Source: Paramecium sonneborni (lineage: Eukaryota; Ciliophora; Oligohymenophorea; Peniculida; Parameciidae). From it: DNA of 29,919 nucleotides. A program made the translations under genes and the position numbers. Location of the stretch: NCBI GenBank assembly GCA_905182985.1, contig CAJJDN010000126.1:1-29919 (forward strand). The letters run 5' to 3'. Positions 24,901 to 29,919 of this stretch are shown here, one piece after another (within the stretch, counting starts at the first letter, position 1; each line of letters opens with the position of its first letter). The notes under the pieces are model-generated. The model was not told where the DNA came from and did not search any database. It worked only from the letters and a program-made list of their open reading frames with translations.

Positions 24901-26377
24901 AATATAATATACAAATTCTATAAACAGATTACTTTTTGAAGTTAGAAGTGTTTAATATGATATAACACCATCCGAGTATATTGTTTTGGAAAAAAATAAC
25001 TAAAAACAAAAAGAATATATCTAAAGTGCTCAATAATCTTTTAGTTTAACATTTTTATTGCTGATACCTATATCTATTATTTTTAATCTTTTTAATTGCT
25101 TATGGGCAGTTCTAGAAATATTAAGTTGGATCAATAATTTTTATTTTCTTAATGTTAATTATCCTTTCAATGTCGAATTATTCTTCTTAAATAGTGATTG
25201 GTCAAACCTCATAGGCTTTCCAACTTATTAAGGATTGAATCAACCTGATTGTAATTATTACTTTGAAGCTCCAAAAAGATTCAAAGATAAAGGAATAGAT
25301 CCATTATTCTTTAATAACATATAAACTCCATTTATGTTTTTACTAACTTTTATCATCATTTTCCTAATAAACTATCTATTTTATTCATTCTTTTCTCTAC
25401 TTGATAATACTTTGAAACGAAAGATATCTTAAAAAGACAAAAAGTTTAGTATTTTTAATATTTAAATAAAAAAATAAGGCTGTTAAAATTAAATCAAAGT
25501 TTAACAATAAATGGTAGTATAAAATCCATATATGAAATATATTACTAATCTTTTGGAGAGAAATTCAGTTAACCTCATAAAATAATTTAAATAAACAATT
25601 TCATTATGTTTATTAGATATTACATTAGCTATTTTACTTTAGTTATCATATTCAAAAAATAATTCAAATATCATAGTCGGTTTCAATCAATTTGTTGCAA
25701 TAATAACAATAGGTATAATCATATTTTAATTGTACATGTAATATTAAATTTTGAATATTCATAAGCTTAAAGCTAAAAATAAACATTTTGAGGAATTATA
25801 TGGAGTTTATTATGAAAACATCAATATTGAAAATTCATTTGGATATTATTATGAGTTTTTTGGATAAATAAGCAAAATCTTATATATCTTTTTCATGGTT
25901 AATTCATACTCTACCCCTATTTTGTAAGTAACTTTATGTTATCTATCCTCATCTTTAAATTTTGTTTTCTTATTATATTAAAATCCATATCATTCAAAAA
26001 AAGAATATGTGATATAACTAATATTAAATTTTTGTATAAGCTTCATAATATTTATAGTTATTTCATTTGCTATTAATGATCAAATAAATGTAGAATTTAT
26101 TGAGAAAAACAAAAATACTTTAGGTTGGATAATTATTGCTTTAGTCATACTAGCAATTTTAACTGAATTTTGCATTTTAATTTTTGGTTTACTTAAACGT
26201 ATTTTCGAAATTTTTAAATCTTTATGGAATCTAATTAAAAAGGATAAAATATAAAATAATAGCAATTAACATTAAGAAGAATAATTTTAGTAATAAGAAA
26301 TATAAGTTTATACTAAAAATATTAGTACGAATAAAGTAGGCTCATAAAATCTGAGATGTTAAATTGTATTATTTTGA
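21906..26377 (+). CDS. Cys-rich multi-pass surface protein, single frameshift
   Basis: ATG at 21906 starts a signal peptide (FYLTLLLVFQRANC, residues 1-19). With TAA/TAG as Gln the frame is open to residue 356 or so. At 22969-22979 (A5 then GGTGTG) it must lose two bases or gain one to enter the frame that runs to TGA 26375-26377; unshifted it would stop at 23109-23111 after 401 codons. The full product is about 1490 residues. Order: a Cys-rich segment (C-x2-C pairs, residues ~180-300), a conserved region with RIFGGPLVW and IFFEVIVGDIELC, five CGDG...QCDDG-type modules at about 23458, 23820, 24000, 24210 and 24570, then from about 25040 seven or eight hydrophobic helices and a Gln-rich tail. 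Likely a plasma-membrane surface or receptor-like protein; ligand and role unknown. A 24-nt stop-free GT-AG segment at 22654-22677 may be an intron. It is a paralogue of the broken gene at 9466-15843. Confidence 0.75.
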
Positions 26378-26469
26378 ATATTATAAGAAATCTACATATA
26401 TATATTATAAATCAAAATCAAACAATCTGATATCATTATTGTCAATTATAATTAAATATCAATAGATTT
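26378..26469. other. Short convergent spacer
   Basis: About 90 nt of AT-rich DNA lie between the stop of the plus-strand Cys-rich gene and the last recognisable repeat of the converging minus-strand relic. Such short spacers are usual in compact Paramecium chromosomes. No terminator motif is recognisable. Confidence 0.5.
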
Positions 26470-29400
26470 AAAAAAACAATGATTTATTAGCCTGTAAAAT
26501 TCTCACCTGAGAACTTTTTATACTCCCAACATTTTTTAGAAACTTCTGTCCATAACCTACTTTTAAGCCATTCTCATCAAATGCTTCATTCTCTCTAAAT
26601 ATATAAGTTTTAATTTTAGCATATTTGTAATGTCATTCTTAAATTAGCAAAAATGAATTTCCCATTTTCCTACTTTAACTATATTTTAATAGTCTCCAAA
26701 AAACGATAATTAGCAACACCTAATTTATTTATCATATATATTCGACTCCCAATATTGATAAATCTCAATCCATTATCCAAAATTTTATCCTTTATTATAT
26801 CACCTCCACCAGTAAAGAAATTTTAAAGCAAATTTTTCCTTTATTTTGTGCTTAGATTTAATTTGCCAATTTCCAATTTTCATTCCACCTCTATATGTTT
26901 CTTATTAGAAAATAATAGTTGGACTTTAATAAAATATTTCACATTTAATTTTAAACCTCCTATAATCCACAACTTCTAACCACATACCAGTTTTTGATCC
27001 ATTTTCATTATAATTGCTTCAACCCAAAATCATTAATAATATAATCATATCCTTAATATATTAAAAATAATTTAAGGATGTTATCGGAATATTTAATCAC
27101 CACAAAAGAATATAGACTCAAAAAAATGAAATAAAATAAATAATCCCAAGAAAATTGAATTTAGATATAATTTATAATCATAAAACAGTTAATAGTACAA
27201 TAAGATAGATGAATGAGAAAACGAAATTTAATAATAAATATGTATAAAAATTTCAAAAGATTCTACTAAAGATTCAAACTAAAAAACAAATCAAAAAATT
27301 TTAGGAATATTTATCTAATAAAGAATCAAATTATTACACTATTTCCTGAAAAATTAGGATGAAACTATGAGATTGCTTTAACAGAGTATTCTGGATTCAA
27401 ATTGGAAGACTTAATTAACATTTTTGCTTCTTTAAGGTTGCTTCTGCTTCTTTTAGTAAGACTATGTTTAAGTTAATTAGAGGGTATTCAAAGAATATGG
27501 TTTACTATTAACAATCAATTATAAATAGGTTCCAATTAATATAAAAAATATCAATTTTGTAATGAAAACATTTGATGAAAAGAATGTTAAAATAATAAAA
27601 AGAAATTTAAATAGGAGTTTTAAGAAAGATAAATCTACTTTTATCCTTGTAAAGCAACATTATAAGAATCTTTACATTAAAAATAGATAACAGCAAGTTA
27701 AATTTAAATGATTCAAACCTGGCATGATTTATAATTAAATGCAGTAATCAGTTTTATTACTGCAGAAGTAGCTGTTAAACATAATACTGCAATAAAGTTT
27801 TTAGTAAAATAGATTTTACATTTAAATGGAATATGATTGATTTCAGATATGGATCAGTACCTATTACTACAAGTTAAGGAGAATGAAAAATATAACAATA
27901 AAAACTCTATTAATGAAAATTTAATTTATTAATACAATATTAATTTAATATACTATATAAAACCTTTAGAAGATGAAGTTTGTTTAAATATAATGAGATA
28001 ATGTGGCTTGAGTATTTTTATATAAAAAACTAAAATACTCATTAATTTTCTATTAATAAATCCACCTCCTATTATAACAAATGGTATTAAAAAACTATAT
28101 AGGCAGAAACAACTGAAGATTCCTAGAGGTACTCCCATCTACCAATTTTCATGCCTCTCATATTTTATTGACCACGAAAAATGTTTTAGTATAACCCAAT
28201 AAAAAATCATACTATCCATCACCACTAACAAAATGTTATTCTTTATAAAATACTTACATTTATTTTTACTCTTGCTGCAAATCATTATAAAAAATATCCC
28301 ATCTACCTATTTTATCATAAATTTAATATTAGCCACCTCCGCTAATAAATTTATTAGAAATAATAGTAGAATAATAAATATATTTAAATTCTTACATCTA
28401 ATAATATGTTTTATTAAAAAAAATCTCTATATGTTACAACCCATATTCCAGTTTTATTACCATTTTTATATTCACCAACATCAAAAATTTAAGCTCTAAA
28501 ACAAAAATCATCTCTCAATTAAATCCATTTTCCGTTTTTTTAATGTTAATGATTGTAAAAACCTCCTCCTCTTAATAATTTATATTATAATTGTATACAC
28601 ATAAATCTATTTTCCTACACTTTGGTCATTTTTGTATGCTCCTAATTCTTTACAATTAACTTTACTATTAGTTGAATTAATATGAATACTTGCAAAAATT
28701 TTCAAGCATTCTTTCCAATAGCCTTATTTCATTCCTTTTTAATATATTTTATGTTTTTTCATCTCCTTCTATAATGACCTTAAACTTACTAAATGATTTA
28801 TCCATCCAAATAAGCTTACCATTTACCTTTCCTCTTATTCCTTTACTGTACTATCCAAACCCTTCTAAATCTTTAATTTATTCATAATTTGTTAATATTT
28901 CTGGTTATTAGCATATGCCTTTTAGATAATCTCTTAAATAAAAAAAGATTTATACCTTCTTAAGATCTATCCATGAAATCCTGTCTATTCAATTTCATTA
29001 TTTTTTGTGAAGTCAAAGCAAAATTAGAAATTTTATAATTTTTATTTTTGCTTGTTCCAATATTTTCCAACAACCCTTATAAATTATCTTCTTTTCTATT
29101 AATAATCTTTCATACATTTCGCTTTCTATATTTTTCAGTAGAATTTTAATTTCATTTTCAAACTTTATTATGACTTATACCAATTAGTTAAGATTCTTAG
29201 AATTATCTGATGTTTTTAATTGATATTTTATAATTTTGTTAAGGATTTTGGAAGATTATTATACTGGGTATAAAAAGGGTGAAACATTTTCTAAAAATTT
29301 ATACTGCTTTAAATAAATATTGTTTAGGATTTTTTATTATATTTTTCTAATTCTTCATATTTTTATAATCTGATTGATGTTTTCTTTAAAAGACTTTAAT

Positions 29401-29919
29401 ATCTTGTTAAATTCCTGGAAATAATAATCCTCTATTTTTCTCTTAATATCTTTAATAAACTATTCTTCAAACTCAGTTTCGAAAGAAATTCTGAATCTTA
29501 ACCTCCACAATATGATAATGGAAAGTGAAAATTAAAAATCTATTTAGCATAAAATCTAATTGTTTCTTAAACAATATCAATATTTAACCAAATAAAATGA
29601 TGATCAAATTTTGAAACATATCAACATTATATATTTTTATACTTATTACTTCCAACAATATGTAATTATTTTATACATGTACACAAAATACTAAATTATT
29701 TGATTTAATATGAGTCTTATATTTTTTCCTTAAATATTTATTATTCAATTTACCCATATAGTTTTGATAATTTTTCTTCTTTTACATATATCTGTTGGAT
29801 GTATCAATTCTATTCTTAGACAATTATAAACTATTCAAGTAACTATATATTGTAAGCAGTATCGATTGGAGTACCTGAATTAATATTTTTCGTACCTTCA
29901 TTTTTGTAATTATAATTAT
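26470..29919 (-). pseudogene. Decayed paralogue of the tandem-repeat gene, 5' end outside window
   Basis: The minus strand carries the same repeat type as the gene at 4763-6880. Examples: YNENGSKTGMWLEV (about 27010), GNWQIK, NFGQWIEIYQYW (about 26780), KVGKWEIHF (26660), FDENGLKVG (26575), then further upstream GGGFYNHQHQKNGKWIQL (28565), GEYKNGNKTGIW (28470), KIGRWDIFY (28310). Upstream of about 28920 a QPEIL-like segment matches the N-terminal part of the intact gene, preceded by a helical N-terminus from about 29510 (FETEFEEQFIKDIKRKIEDY), and protein-like sequence continues to the window edge. Frames break repeatedly: near 28736, 26788 and 26555, with a TGA near 29355. Two expected introns have GC in place of GT (about 26620 and 26830), the second also ending AC. 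Between about 27060 and 27950 the repeats are missing. It is a dead copy. Confidence 0.7.
27061..27950. other. Non-repeat insert or gap inside the decayed repeat gene
   Basis: The G-x-W repeats stop at about 27020 and resume at about 28140-28060 on the minus strand. In between, the minus strand shows nothing I recognise. A plus-strand frame at about 27709-27835 (HDLQLNAVISFITAEVAVKH, then a TGA) looks weakly coding but has no identifiable domain. It could be an insertion, a diverged part of the gene, or two separate decayed copies lying head to tail. Confidence 0.35.

Noticed and set aside
28233..28887. Two plus-strand open frames rich in Phe/Ile/Leu/Ser
   Set aside because: They are the antisense of the decayed G-x-W repeat gene on the minus strand.

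Overview
The window is a chromosome end from a ciliate, most likely Paramecium. Four features point there. (1) The first 40 bases are CCCAAA-type telomere repeats. (2) The sequence is extremely AT-rich. (3) Proteins appear only when TAA and TAG are read as Gln and TGA is the only stop. (4) Clear GT-AG introns are only about 22-31 nt long. Ordinary standard-code ORF finding therefore sees only fragments. The telomere is almost pure CCCAAA, which from memory fits P. caudatum-like species better than the mixed repeats of the P. aurelia group; I cannot verify this.

Layout, telomere inward: 1-40 telomere. 41-2900 AT-rich subtelomere with no supportable gene. 2900-4250 (-) unrecognised coding relic with in-frame TGAs. 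4763-6880 (-) one apparently intact 16-exon gene for a tandem G-x-Y-D/N..G-x-W repeat protein of a type known from Paramecium. 7002-8760 (-) unrecognised degenerate gene. 9466-15843 (-) very large Cys-rich membrane-protein gene, broken in at least five places. 15844-17690 mostly empty. 17690-20950 a patchwork of relics: a TPR-like piece and unknown pieces on +, an immobilization-antigen-like piece on -. 21906-26377 (+) a second Cys-rich multi-pass membrane protein, complete except for one frameshift. 26470-29919 (-) a decayed paralogue of the 4763-6880 repeat gene, running off the window.

The two Cys-rich genes are divergent paralogues. Both have a signal peptide, a shared G-G-x-L-V-W region, arrays of C-G-D-G..Q-C-D-D-G-N modules and a multi-pass C-terminus, which suggests cell-surface proteins. 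The two repeat genes are likewise paralogues, one live and one dead. The whole looks like a subtelomeric graveyard of surface and repeat gene families with one or two survivors. Nearly all apparent frameshifts are single-base losses, so part of the damage could be assembly error. Lost cysteines, nonsense codons and a missing module indicate genuine decay as well.
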